In this document: positions 26,426 to 34,504 of the stretch, piece by piece | How positions within the stretch are numbered: the first letter of the stretch is position 1 | Layout of the letters: each line of letters begins with the position of its first letter | The notes under the pieces: generated by a model | Told to the model about the DNA's origin: nothing | Databases searched by the model: none | Seen by the model: the letters and a program-made list of their open reading frames with translations, nothing else | NCBI RefSeq assembly: GCF_036242395.1 | Contig: NZ_CP108458.1 | Location: 5,332,001-5,396,000 of the forward strand | Length of the DNA: 64,000 bases | DNA from: Kitasatospora sp. NBC_01266 | Lineage (GTDB): Bacteria > Actinomycetota > Actinomycetes > Streptomycetales > Streptomycetaceae | Reading direction: 5' to 3' | Position numbers and translations under genes: made by a program

Positions 26426-27600
26426 CGCCGCCGCTCCGCTGCCGTCCAGGAACAGGGCAGCGGACTGAATCCGTTGAATCCCTGGGTCATGTAACTGGTC
26501 GCATAGGCGCCGCAGGAGAATATCCAGACCGGATCCCCGGAGGCCGCCGCGCGGGGCACCTGGACGAGATTCCCGTCATGGAAGTAGGCGTCGTCGCTGT
26601 CGCAGGTGGGACCCGCCACGACGGCCGGCACGTATTCCTCGTTCGGGTGCGACGGGAATTCCAGCCGGTACTGCAGCTGGTCCATCTCGAACAGCCCGTT
26701 GAATTTCCCGCAGCTCAGATAGAGCCAGAACTGGCGCTCCCCGCTGAGCTGCCGGCGCACCGAGAGCCGGTACACATGGGCCCGGATCGCGCCGTGGTCG
26801 GCGACCAGGTAGCGCCCCGGCTCCATCAGGAAGTCCAGCGGGGCCGGCGAGGCCGCGCGCAGCTGCTGCATGCCCTCGCGGATCGCCGTGAAGATCTTGT
26901 CCATCGGCGGGTCGAGCGGCACTCCGCGCTTGTCGAGGTAGCCGGCGGCGGGCAGCCCGCCGCCGAGGTTGATGTGGTCCAGCGGGATCCCGCGCCGGTT
27001 CAGCGTCACCAGTACGTCGGCGAGCAGCTCGAAGGTCTCCCGCCAGGCGTCGGCCGTCATCTGCTGCGAGCCGACATGGACGGACAGGCCCGCCGGCCGC
27101 AGCCCGCTCGCGCGGGCCGCCTCCAGCACCTGGACGGCGTCCTTCGCCGAGCAGCCGAACTTCTGGCTCAGCCCCCAGAGCGCGCCGTCCCCGCTGGTCG
27201 CCAGTCGGCAGAACACCCTTGCGCCGGGCGCGTGTTCGGCGATCGCGGCGACATCCGCCAGGCTGTCGGTGGCGAAGTCGCGGACCCCGAGGCGGTAGGC
27301 CTCGGCGATGTTCCGGTCGGACTTGATGGTGTTGCCGTAGTGGATCCGCTCGACCGGTACGCCGGTGCCGAGGGCCTGGGCGATCTCGCCCGGACTCGCC
27401 GCGTCGAAGCCGGACCCCGCCGCCGCCAGGGTGGCGAGCACCTCGTCCACCGGACACGCCTTCATGGCGAACCGGACGGCCACGCCGGGCAGTTCGCGCA
27501 GCAGGGTGGCGTACCCCCGCTCGATTCCGGCGAGGTCGTAGACGAGCTGGTCCTCGGTGGCGGCGGCCAGGGCGGCGCGCAGCCGGGCGTTCTCAGGCAT
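26422..27600 (-). CDS. PLP-dependent decarboxylase, alanine racemase-fold (ornithine/diaminopimelate decarboxylase family)
   Basis: The 392-residue enzyme belongs to the fold-type III decarboxylases. Lys47 in FAMKACP would hold PLP. His175 in LSVHVGSQ, the GGG loop (213-215) and EPGR (260-263) bind the cofactor phosphate and ring. Cys333-Asp334 in GPTCDSDD and the Y366 region bind substrate from the partner subunit. The sequence around the specificity helix is closer to ornithine/arginine-type than to LysA proteins, but this cannot be fixed by eye. It is central to the five-gene operon and would yield an amine from a basic or related amino acid. It overlaps the DUF6271 gene by 8 bases. Confidence 0.85.
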   Translation of the reverse strand: MPENARLRAALAAATEDQLVYDLAGIERGYATLLRELPGVAVRFAMKACPVDEVLATLAAAGSGFDAASPGEIAQALGTGVPVERIHYGNTIKSDRNIAEAYRLGVRDFATDSLADVAAIAEHAPGARVFCRLATSGDGALWGLSQKFGCSAKDAVQVLEAARASGLRPAGLSVHVGSQQMTADAWRETFELLADVLVTLNRRGIPLDHINLGGGLPAAGYLDKRGVPLDPPMDKIFTAIREGMQQLRAASPAPLDFLMEPGRYLVADHGAIRAHVYRLSVRRQLSGERQFWLYLSCGKFNGLFEMDQLQYRLEFPSHPNEEYVPAVVAGPTCDSDDAYFHDGNLVQVPRAAASGDPVWIFSCGAYATSYMTQGFNGFSPLPCSWTAAERRR

Positions 27601-28900
27601 GAGTGAGGGGTCCGAGTCTCTTGCCGGCTCGCACCAGCGCTTCCCACGCGTCGATCAGCAGCGCGAAGTTCTCGATGTCCAGCCGCGCCTCTTCGAGCAA
27701 CTGGTCGTGCCGGTCGGCGAGCTGGTCGGCGAACGTGGCGTACCTGCCGCCCAGCTTCCGGTAGGAGGCCGCCAGGCTCTCCAGCCGCCGCACGTTCTCC
27801 GCCTGGTCCAGGTCGGCACTGCGCCGGACGATCCCGGCGACCGCGTCGGCGCGCACCTGCTGCCGCTCGTCCAGCAGCGACTCGCCGGCCGCCGCCATCC
27901 GGTCGTAGCAGAAGTTGAAGTAGAGCATCGACAGGAAGAACTTGGCGAACCGCAACTGGTAGGCCAGGAAGCCTTCGTCGGTGCGCCGCTCCCCGGTGTA
28001 GAAGTTCACGATGTGGCGGTTGTGCAGCACCCCGGGCAGCTTGGCGTCCTGCACCAGGTGCATCAGGAAGTAGTCGCTGCCGATCGTGTCGGTGGCCGGC
28101 GGCAGCGGCACCCGCTCGTGCACCTGCTGGAAGCTGATGTTGCACATGTCCAGCCGCATCGGGTCGACGATGGCCAGCGTCGAGTGGTCCGCGACGAACG
28201 GGTCGGTGCCGGCGCCGGTGAAGGACTCCTCGACCAGGTCCCGCTTCTGCCGCGCCGACCAGTCGGCCGGGGCCCAGAGGCTGACCACGTCGTGGTAGAC
28301 CTCGCGGTCCAGCTCGCGGATCTCGCTGATGTCCACCGACAGCTCACCCACGAAGGAACTGCCCACCAGCACTACCGGCTTGTGCGCGTGCGCCGGGTCG
28401 AGGGCGTTCTCGCTCACGCCGTCGACCGCGTCGATCGCGCGCCTGCCGAGCGAGCGCAGCTCGTGGTGGATCGGGAAGACCGGCTCGCCGTCCAGTACTT
28501 GGTAGTCGCTGTCCGAGTCGCGGCGGTGGACCGACTCGCAGCCGAGCGCGCTGCCGATCAGGAACGCCCGGTTGGTGCAGGCACCGTAGGAGACACCGGC
28601 CGGCAGCATCAGGTCGAGCAGCAGCTCGGGCTCGGCGACCTGGGCCTCCTTGATCACCCGCTGCAGGAAGTCCCGCTGGGTGTCCTCGTCCAGGTGGTGT
28701 AGCACCACGTTCGGCACCGGCCGCGCCGCGCCGACCAGTTCGGCGTGCTCGGCGAAGGTGGGCCGATCGGAGGAGTCCAGGATCAGCAGGTGCACCTCGA
28801 CGCCGAACTGCTCGGCGGCGTAGCGTGCTTCCTCGCGGATCGCCGAAATCGTCGCGGCGCAGGCCCGGTTGGTGGGCAGGGTCAGGCAGATTCGGCGCAT
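27593..28900 (-). CDS. DUF6271-like protein with DxD motif, possible glycosyltransferase-fold enzyme
   Basis: The 435-residue protein begins RRICLTLPTNR, a first strand like that of GT-A enzymes, and has HRRDSDSDY (Asp128-x-Asp130) in the place of a metal- and nucleotide-binding DxD. A long helical C-terminal part (about 330-430) follows. I recognise it as resembling the uncharacterised DUF6271 group; no reaction is known to me. It overlaps the dioxygenase gene by 19 bases and the decarboxylase gene by 8, so all three are probably made together. A sugar or nucleotidyl transfer step is plausible but unproven. Confidence 0.6.
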   Translation of the reverse strand: MRRICLTLPTNRACAATISAIREEARYAAEQFGVEVHLLILDSSDRPTFAEHAELVGAARPVPNVVLHHLDEDTQRDFLQRVIKEAQVAEPELLLDLMLPAGVSYGACTNRAFLIGSALGCESVHRRDSDSDYQVLDGEPVFPIHHELRSLGRRAIDAVDGVSENALDPAHAHKPVVLVGSSFVGELSVDISEIRELDREVYHDVVSLWAPADWSARQKRDLVEESFTGAGTDPFVADHSTLAIVDPMRLDMCNISFQQVHERVPLPPATDTIGSDYFLMHLVQDAKLPGVLHNRHIVNFYTGERRTDEGFLAYQLRFAKFFLSMLYFNFCYDRMAAAGESLLDERQQVRADAVAGIVRRSADLDQAENVRRLESLAASYRKLGGRYATFADQLADRHDQLLEEARLDIENFALLIDAWEALVRAGKRLGPLTHA

Positions 28901-29946
28901 TCCCGGCCTCCCTCGACCTCGACCTGCTCGCCGTGCCAGGAGCGCAGCCCCAGCAGCTTCTCGCCGAGCTCGTTCAGCGTGGCGGCGCCGTACCGCAGCG
29001 ACTCGTGCTTCACCGCGTCGCCGACCAGGGTCCGGTTCCAGGTCGGCGTGCTGACCTCGCGCCAGGACTCGACCCGGGAACGGCGCAGCTCCTCGGCCTC
29101 CTCCAGGGCGGGCATCATCGACAGGTACTGCACCGAACGCACCCCGCCCGCCGAGGTGTTGCGGGCCACTCCGTGCGCCAGCAGGCCGTTCCAGATCAGC
29201 AGGTCGCCGGCCTTCAACTCCGGTCGCACGATGGGGAACTCGTCGCGGTCGACGGCCGGCCGGATCGGGTCCCGGTCGGTCGGCTGCCCCAGCCTCCACT
29301 CCTCGAACCGGCGGAACAGCTCCGGGTCGCACTGGAACCCGCCGTGGTCGGGCCGGGTGTCGTTCAGCGCGATGATCCCCTGCACCCGCTGCGGCAGCAC
29401 GCCGAGCGTGGTGTCCACGTCCCAGTGCAGCTCGATGTCGAAGCCCGTGTCGGTGGGGGCGATCAGCGCCCGGTCGCGGTTCCTGACGTTGGGCGGGTTC
29501 AGGTTGAGCCGGTCCAGCGTCACCCACAGCTCCTCGCAGTCCCACACGTCGACGAACGCGTCATAGACGCGCTGCGACTGGCGGCTGTCCCAGATCAGCT
29601 GGTGGTGGTACGCCTCGACGAACCCGTAGATGTGCAACTCCCGGTCCAGGTCGTCCCGGTACTCCCGCTCCTGGTACCAGGTGTCCGGCCGCTCGGGGTC
29701 GAGCCCCTGGAACTCCCAGGCGAAGTCGAGCAGCCGCCGTGCCGAGGCAGCGGGGATCGCCTCCTTGACGACGACGTAGCCGTACGTCTGCCAGTGCGCG
29801 AAGTCCGCCTCGGAGAGCACCCGCAGCGGCCGCGACTTCTCGATGTCCCGCAGCGGGGTCTGCGCGAGGTACGCCTCGGTGTCCGCGCTGAAGTAGGGGG
29901 TCGAGGAGGCGGCGCGGTGCAGGTATCTGGGGTCGGGCGTCGGCAT
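28882..29946 (-). CDS. Phytanoyl-CoA dioxygenase family Fe(II)/2-oxoglutarate oxygenase
   Basis: The 354-residue enzyme has the double-stranded beta-helix signature: the iron ligands His174-x-Asp176 (ELHWDVD) and His258 (LLAHGVARN), with Arg262 or Arg270 as likely 2-oxoglutarate anchors. Family members hydroxylate or desaturate small molecules, often in secondary metabolism. The start at 29946 is supported by GGAG 8 bases upstream. It is the first gene of the five-gene operon and lies about 110 bases downstream of a TTGACA promoter element overlapped by a DasR-like box. The substrate is unknown. Confidence 0.83.
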   Translation of the reverse strand: MPTPDPRYLHRAASSTPYFSADTEAYLAQTPLRDIEKSRPLRVLSEADFAHWQTYGYVVVKEAIPAASARRLLDFAWEFQGLDPERPDTWYQEREYRDDLDRELHIYGFVEAYHHQLIWDSRQSQRVYDAFVDVWDCEELWVTLDRLNLNPPNVRNRDRALIAPTDTGFDIELHWDVDTTLGVLPQRVQGIIALNDTRPDHGGFQCDPELFRRFEEWRLGQPTDRDPIRPAVDRDEFPIVRPELKAGDLLIWNGLLAHGVARNTSAGGVRSVQYLSMMPALEEAEELRRSRVESWREVSTPTWNRTLVGDAVKHESLRYGAATLNELGEKLLGLRSWHGEQVEVEGGRECAESA

Positions 29947-30063
29947 GCGGTCACTCCAGAGCTCGAAAAGTGTGCTGTGGCTGAGGGGGAGGGCAGACCG
30001 GTCTGTTCCGGGCACGGCCCCAGCCATGGGGCTCTCACCTCGGCAAACTTCCGTTACTTCAAC

Positions 30064-30091
30064 ATTGGGCTAGACCAACTTGCCATGTCAA
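30064..30091 (-). promoter_or_regulatory. DasR-like box inside a probable promoter of the dioxygenase operon
   Basis: ATTGGGCTAGACCAAC (30064-30079) matches the DasR core TGGTCTAGACCA with one mismatch. On the minus strand TTGACA (30091 to 30086) precedes it, so the box falls in the -35/-10 spacer, as it does at dasA (box 12 bases after the hexamer start here, 11 at dasA). DasR binding should repress the five-gene operon until glucosamine-6-phosphate or a related signal releases it. No clear -10 hexamer is visible; CAATGT at 18-base spacing is the best candidate. Confidence 0.65.
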
Positions 30092-30181
30092 CAGGCATCT
30101 TGGGGTGGTCGATCCAATGGGAGGTGATGAAGCCCCGTTTAAGGTGGGGCATCTGTTAAGAACCCTAACCGGGCGTCAGTT

Positions 30182-30197
30182 CGTGGTCCAGACCAAT
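30182..30197. promoter_or_regulatory. Second DasR-like box in the divergent region
   Basis: CGTGGTCCAGACCAAT matches the core TGGTCTAGACCA with one mismatch. It lies 118 bases from the first box and 265 bases before the start of the divergent nitrilase-fold gene, so it may serve either direction. The remaining sequence of this 515-base gap (29947-30461) shows no reading frame that looks coding. Confidence 0.55.
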
Positions 30198-30461
30198 TGG
30201 GTGATCGCAGGGTTACGCGATGGCGGAACCGGCGGGTAACCATCCGCGACGCGCCGGCTCGACGGAGGTCGAGGGAGGTTGACGGAGCCCATGGGCGGCG
30301 GCATGATGACGGACTGCGTGGCCTACGCCGAACCTCCCCCGACCGTCCCCGGCACGGTCTCCCAGCGGAGGCAAAGGGACTAGCGTCTCAGGTCGCTGTT
30401 GCAGCCCGATCGCCTCGGGCGAGGTTGCCGGGGAACGATCGCTCAGGCGTGGAAGGCCGCG

Positions 30462-31478
30462 ATGACAGCCCACAGGAACTTCAAGCGCCAGGTGCGCGCC
30501 CGCGCCGCCAAGACCGGCGAGTCCTACACCTCCGCCCTGCGCCACTTCCGGCCGACTCCGGCCGGAGACCTGGTGCCGGACGCCAGGACCCCCGGGAGCG
30601 TGCGGCTCGCCGTAGCGCAGACCCCCGTCCGCGAGGACCCCCGAGACGCCGCCGCCCTGCGCGGGAGCGGCCGCCAGGTCCGCGCGCTGATGCGCGAAGC
30701 CGGCGCGAGCGGCGCGCGGATCGTGCACTTCCCCGAAGGCGCGATCTGCGCGCCGCACAAGCGCGTCATGTCCGTCGACGGCCCGGACGCGGTCGGCCCG
30801 GCGGACTGGGACCGGTGCCAGTGGCCGGTGCTGCAGGCCGAGTTGGCCTCGATCGCGGAGCTGGCCCGCGAGCTGCGGCTGTGGACGGTGATCGCCTCGG
30901 CACACCGCTTGACCGAGCCGCACCGCCCGCACAACAGCCTCTACGTCATCTCCGACCGGGGCGAGGTCGTCACGCGGTACGACGAGCGCCTGCTGTCGAA
31001 GACGAAGGTCTCCTACCTGTACTCGCCGGGCAGCTCGCCGGTCACCTTCGACGTCGACGGGGTGCGCTTCGGCTGCCTGCTCGGCATGGAGATCCACTAC
31101 CCGGAGCTGTTCGCCGAGTACGAGCGACTGGACGTCGACTGCGTCCTCCTCTCCACCACCGGCGTCTCCCCGGGCAACGCCGCCGCCCAGGCCCAGGGCC
31201 ACGCCGCCGCCAACAGCTACTGGCTCAGCTTCTCGGTCCCGACCCAGCACAGCGCCACCGCGCCCGCCGGAGTCATCGCCCCCAACGGCGACTGGCTCTC
31301 GCGCTGCCCCGTGGACGGTTCACCCTCGCTGGCGGTGGTCGACCTGGACGACGCCGCCGAGGCCGCCGCCGAAGCGGTGACCCACGCCCGCCCCTGGCGC
31401 CGCGCAGCCCGCGCGGGCGCCCACGCCGGGCACCGGGTGGCCGACCCGCGCAGCGAGGACCGCACGGCGGCCTTCTAG
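30462..31478 (+). CDS. Nitrilase-fold (carbon-nitrogen hydrolase) protein lacking the catalytic cysteine
   Basis: The 338-residue product has a basic N-terminal module of about 30 residues (RNFKRQVRARAAKTGESYT), then a nitrilase domain from about residue 46. The expected catalytic Glu is Glu92 (HFPEGA) and the Lys is Lys182 (SKTKVSY). The position that normally holds the nucleophilic Cys before xExxYPE is Gly208 (GCLLGMEIHYPE); the nearest cysteine is Cys205, three residues earlier. Unless Cys205 can substitute, the protein is probably not an amidase. It is divergent from the dioxygenase operon and may share its DasR-like control. A start further upstream (TTG at 30399) is less likely. Confidence 0.75.
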   Translation: MTAHRNFKRQVRARAAKTGESYTSALRHFRPTPAGDLVPDARTPGSVRLAVAQTPVREDPRDAAALRGSGRQVRALMREAGASGARIVHFPEGAICAPHKRVMSVDGPDAVGPADWDRCQWPVLQAELASIAELARELRLWTVIASAHRLTEPHRPHNSLYVISDRGEVVTRYDERLLSKTKVSYLYSPGSSPVTFDVDGVRFGCLLGMEIHYPELFAEYERLDVDCVLLSTTGVSPGNAAAQAQGHAAANSYWLSFSVPTQHSATAPAGVIAPNGDWLSRCPVDGSPSLAVVDLDDAAEAAAEAVTHARPWRRAARAGAHAGHRVADPRSEDRTAAF

Positions 31479-31522
31479 CGCGGCGGGGCGGGGTCGGTGG
31501 CGAGGAGGGCGACCGCTGCCGG

Positions 31523-32134
31523 TCAGGAACTCGTGTAGCAGGACGCCTGGCCGTGTCCCTCGGAGAAGTCGAGCTCGTCCGGGTAGAGGTAGCCCATCGA
31601 GACACCGGCGGGGGTGGCGGCCGGCAGGGCCTGGGTGCAGGCCGCCTTGGCGGCGTCCTCGGCGGTGAGGGACTCGTTGAAGGCCAGCACGGGTGTCGCG
31701 TACACCCTGCCGTCATGGTTCTGGGCGCAGGGGACCAGAACGACCCACTGGATCCCGCCGCCGGCGTCCCTGGACTGCACCGTGAAGCAGTCACCCGGCC
31801 GCAGGTCGAACACGCTGGTCACCTGGATCGCGGAGACCCCGCCGCCCGGGTCCCGCTGGACGTGGTCGCTGAACATGTCGACCACGTCGTAGATCACCAT
31901 GGGCCACACCAGCGCGGCGATCAGGCCGGTGATCGCCGCGCCCTTGCCGCGCTGCCCGCTGCGCCGCACCTGCACCAGCGCGATCACCCCGAAGACCAGG
32001 GCGAACGGCACCAGTGCCAGCAGCCCGCAGGTGCGCGCCCAGCGGGCGAAGCGGTTGGTCCCCCAGGGCGGACTGCTGGCGGCGGCAGTGCCGACCGCCG
32101 CCTCGCGCACCGTGGCAGAACCCTGCTGGCTCAT
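31523..32134 (-). CDS. DUF4190 / septum formation-like membrane protein
   Basis: The 203-residue protein has a short cytoplasmic tail, two transmembrane helices (about residues 30-54 and 66-88) in the DUF4190 arrangement, and an extracytoplasmic domain with PGDCF and VPCAQNHDG motifs typical of the actinobacterial Septum_form family. The domain has several cysteines likely to form disulfides. The start at 32134 is supported by GGGGGAAG upstream. Function is unknown despite the family name; no division genes are near. It is convergent with the nitrilase-fold gene. Confidence 0.75.
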   Translation of the reverse strand: MSQQGSATVREAAVGTAAASSPPWGTNRFARWARTCGLLALVPFALVFGVIALVQVRRSGQRGKGAAITGLIAALVWPMVIYDVVDMFSDHVQRDPGGGVSAIQVTSVFDLRPGDCFTVQSRDAGGGIQWVVLVPCAQNHDGRVYATPVLAFNESLTAEDAAKAACTQALPAATPAGVSMGYLYPDELDFSEGHGQASCYTSS

Positions 32135-32192
32135 CAACGCTTCCCCCTTGTTCGCACACCGCTGTGACACAGCGAAGCGAGAACTTAGTGGA

Positions 32193-32723
32193 TCACGTCG
32201 CCATGCGGTACTTCTCGTGCGGGATGCCCCGTTCCCAGACCGCCTCGAAGGCCGAGGAGCAGAGCCGTACGGCGGCGCGGTCGCCGGTGAAGGTGTGGCC
32301 GGCCCAGGTGCCGTCGCCGGTGAACCAGCGGAAGAGCACCAGGCGGTCGTCGATCAGCCAGAAGTCGTTGCCCGGCAGGGCGATTGCGGACGTACGGCTC
32401 CTCGGCAGCCAGCGCACCAGTTCGCCGGCGGCGAGGTTGACGGAGGTGACCGCGTGCTCCCAGCGGACGTAGTCCGTCACCGGCTCGGAGACGATCCGAG
32501 CGCGGCGCAGCACCACACCCCGGCCCACCGCCTCCTGGACGAGGGGGACCCAGGCCGCCCAGCGCTCGGACTCGGGGTCCTCGTTCACCTTGCCGGAGCG
32601 TTTGAACTCCTCGAACTCCTCGGCCTCGCCGGAGACCGCGTAGCTGTCGCGCATCTCCAGATGCACCGCAGTGCTCCGCGCGCCCCTCAGCAGCGTGGTG
32701 AAGTCCGGTACGTGGTGCGTCAT
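32193..32723 (-). CDS. DUF6879 family protein
   Basis: The 176-residue cytoplasmic protein resembles DUF6879, which is commonly encoded beside DUF397 proteins and XRE regulators with a DUF5753 domain in Streptomyces. GNDFWLIDDRLVLFRWF and WAAWVPLVQEA are characteristic segments. Of two in-frame ATGs I chose 32723, because GGAGG lies 6 bases before it and would touch the first ATG directly. It closes the four-gene minus-strand set that starts at 34096. Its role is unknown, probably as an output or modulator of the regulator module. Confidence 0.72.
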   Translation of the reverse strand: MTHHVPDFTTLLRGARSTAVHLEMRDSYAVSGEAEEFEEFKRSGKVNEDPESERWAAWVPLVQEAVGRGVVLRRARIVSEPVTDYVRWEHAVTSVNLAAGELVRWLPRSRTSAIALPGNDFWLIDDRLVLFRWFTGDGTWAGHTFTGDRAAVRLCSSAFEAVWERGIPHEKYRMAT

Positions 32724-32792
32724 CGCCATCCTCCCGTTTTTGCGGTCACGATCTCCCGGGGCTGACGCACCGTCAAGGGGCGCACGAGGGGC

Positions 32793-33005
32793 TCAGGAGG
32801 GGGCGATGGTGCCGGTCTTCAGGCCCGTGACGAAGGTGGCGAAGGACGTGGTGGGGAAGGTGAGGGCCGGGCCGGACGGGTCCTTGGAGTCGCGGACGGG
32901 GGTGAGGCCGGTGAACTGACCGTCGGCCACCTCGACGCAGGCGCCACCGTTGTTGCCGGTGTAACTCGACTTGCGCCACCGGGCATTGGGCAGTCCGTTG
33001 CGCAT
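32793..33005 (-). CDS. DUF397 protein (copy 2)
   Basis: The 70-residue protein shows the DUF397 pattern: RWRKSSYTG near the start, GACVEVAD, VRDSKDP, and a Phe-containing C-terminus (TSFATFVTGLK). DUF397 proteins are small partners or antagonists of XRE/DUF5753 regulators such as WhiJ-type proteins. It lies 39 bases after a nearly identical copy and shares a 67-base exact DNA repeat with it, so it is a recent tandem duplicate. Confidence 0.85.
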   Translation of the reverse strand: MRNGLPNARWRKSSYTGNNGGACVEVADGQFTGLTPVRDSKDPSGPALTFPTTSFATFVTGLKTGTIAPS

Positions 33006-33187
33006 GAGTAGAGGTCCTCTCGGGAGTTGGTGTGTGGTGTTGCCTCAATGAGTGTTGAGGAATCCGTCTTTCAGGTTCGCGATGAAGGTGGCGAAGGACG
33101 TGGTGGGGAAGACGAGCGCGGGGCCGGACGGGTCCTTGGAGTCGCGGACGGGGGTGAGGCCGGTGAACTGACCGTCGGCCACCTCGA
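32869..33187. repeat. 67-base exact direct repeat within the two DUF397 genes
   Basis: The DNA at 32869-32935 is identical to that at 33121-33187, an offset of 252 bases. Flanking sequence is also similar but has scattered changes. The repeat covers the codons for the central EVADGQFTG to SKDPSGPAL region. The exactness, including silent positions, indicates recent duplication or gene conversion. Confidence 0.85.
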
Positions 33188-33254
33188 TGCAGGCCCCGTG
33201 GTTGTCGCTGTGGCTCGACTTGCGCCACCGGGCGAGGTCCAGGTCGTTGCTCAT
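33045..33254 (-). CDS. DUF397 protein (copy 1)
   Basis: The 69-residue protein has the family motifs RWRKSSHSD, GACIEVAD, VRDSKDP and TSFATFI. Its ATG overlaps the stop codon of the XRE regulator gene (ATGA), so the pair is translationally coupled. In known cases this arrangement gives a DNA-binding protein and its small partner. The C-terminal residues (KDGFLNTH) differ from copy 2 and may set specificity. Confidence 0.86.
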   Translation of the reverse strand: MSNDLDLARWRKSSHSDNHGACIEVADGQFTGLTPVRDSKDPSGPALVFPTTSFATFIANLKDGFLNTH

Positions 33255-34096
33255 GAGTACATGTCCTGTCTGGCTGTGCGGATCAGGTCCAGGGACGCAT
33301 CCTGCGAGAGGGCTGCGATCTGCAGGAGAGCATACTGACGCTGCCAGAGAGCAACCTTCGCGTGATCGCGCACCAGCGAGCCCTCGTGCAGAGACTCGCT
33401 GTATCCGACCACTGATCCGTCAGGAAGGTTCAGAAGGTGGAGTGATTGCCACATTGGAGATCGCTCACCCAACGACATTGGTGCCACCTGAAGGGCGATG
33501 TTGGGAAACTCGGCGACTGCAAGCAGGTGATCCAGCTGCTCGCGCATCACCTCTCGGCCACCGACCGGTCGCAGGAGTGCGCTTTCGTCAATGACAAAGA
33601 ATGCAAAGGTCGGTGTCTCGGCGGTGAGGATTCGTTGCCGGTCAAGTCGTACGGCGATTGCCTCCTCCGTCGTGTCCGGGGCGTCATCGAGGAGGAGAGC
33701 CCCGGTGGAGAGCATCGCGCGGGCATAGGCAGGGGTCTGGAGCAGTCCTGGGATACATGAGGTCTCGAAGTTTCTCAGTTCGATGGCCCTGGCCTCGTCG
33801 TCCACGTAGTCCATGAACCCCTCGCGGAACGTCTGGGCCAACCGTCGCTTGACGAACGGCATCAGGACCGTCAGCGCCCCGCCCGTCAGCAGGATCTCGT
33901 CACACCGCGCCGCGAACCCGTCCTTCGGCGCCCGCGTCCCACTCTCGATCCGGCTCACCAGGCTGTCGTCGCATGGAATCCGCGACGCCAGCTGAGGCTG
34001 CGACATCTCCCGCAACTCCCGGTAGTGGCGCAGCATTCCACCGAACAGACTTCCGGGCGACTCGCTCGGATCCAGCTCATTCTTTCGACCCGCCAT
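33251..34096 (-). CDS. XRE family regulator with DUF5753 domain
   Basis: The 281-residue protein has an N-terminal helix-turn-helix (about residues 20-75; MSQPQLASRIPCDDSLVSRIESG) and a C-terminal DUF5753 domain (about 90-275; FETSCIPGLLQTPAYARAML, EQLDHLL and SLVRDHAKVALWQRQY). This is the WhiJ-like architecture found many times per Streptomyces genome, usually with DUF397 genes. I chose the ATG at 34096, which has AAGGGAAA upstream; a TTG 21 bases earlier also keeps frame. The GC content is slightly lower than in neighbours, in line with an accessory module. Confidence 0.85.
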   Translation of the reverse strand: MAGRKNELDPSESPGSLFGGMLRHYRELREMSQPQLASRIPCDDSLVSRIESGTRAPKDGFAARCDEILLTGGALTVLMPFVKRRLAQTFREGFMDYVDDEARAIELRNFETSCIPGLLQTPAYARAMLSTGALLLDDAPDTTEEAIAVRLDRQRILTAETPTFAFFVIDESALLRPVGGREVMREQLDHLLAVAEFPNIALQVAPMSLGERSPMWQSLHLLNLPDGSVVGYSESLHEGSLVRDHAKVALWQRQYALLQIAALSQDASLDLIRTARQDMYS

Positions 34097-34270
34097 CGTG
34101 TTTCCCTTTCGTGCCAAGGGGGTTCAGCGCAACCGTCAACGGTCCGTCAGATCCGTCAACATGTCACCCCTGGCGAGAATATGCCCACGTGCCGATGCTG
34201 GAATCACACAGTCACCGCGCAGTCGCACTGAGCACTGAGCACTGCGCACTCCAGAACGGGACCCCACCCC

Positions 34271-34504
34271 ATGCCCTCGCCACTCACCCGCCAACTCCGT
34301 GGTGCCCGCCAGGAAGCCGCCGACGCCCTGGACGAGTTCCTCGCCACCCTCGCGCTCGCGGGCATCGTGCTCCCCAGCGTCGGGGTCAACTGGCGGATGG
34401 GGGAGGCGACCGGCTACTTCCTGATCGACCTCGGCGCGGCCCGCCCGGACGTGGTCGGCAAGCTCACCGACGTGATGCGCAAGGGAATCGAGTCCGGTGG
34501 CTGA
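34271..34504 (+). CDS. Small hypothetical protein
   Basis: The 77-residue product (MPSPLTRQLRGARQEAADAL...) has no recognised domain. It is predicted mixed helix and strand, soluble, with one hydrophobic stretch around residues 24-38 that is too short for a confident membrane helix. The frame shows strong third-position GC, supporting coding. It is divergent from the XRE regulator and followed by two more small genes with overlapping or near-adjacent ends, so the three may form a mini-operon. Function unknown. Confidence 0.6.
   Translation: MPSPLTRQLRGARQEAADALDEFLATLALAGIVLPSVGVNWRMGEATGYFLIDLGAARPDVVGKLTDVMRKGIESGG

Noticed and set aside
30106..30117. Third DasR-like box, TGGTCGATCCAA
   Set aside because: It has four mismatches to the 12-base core, against one for the two accepted boxes nearby.
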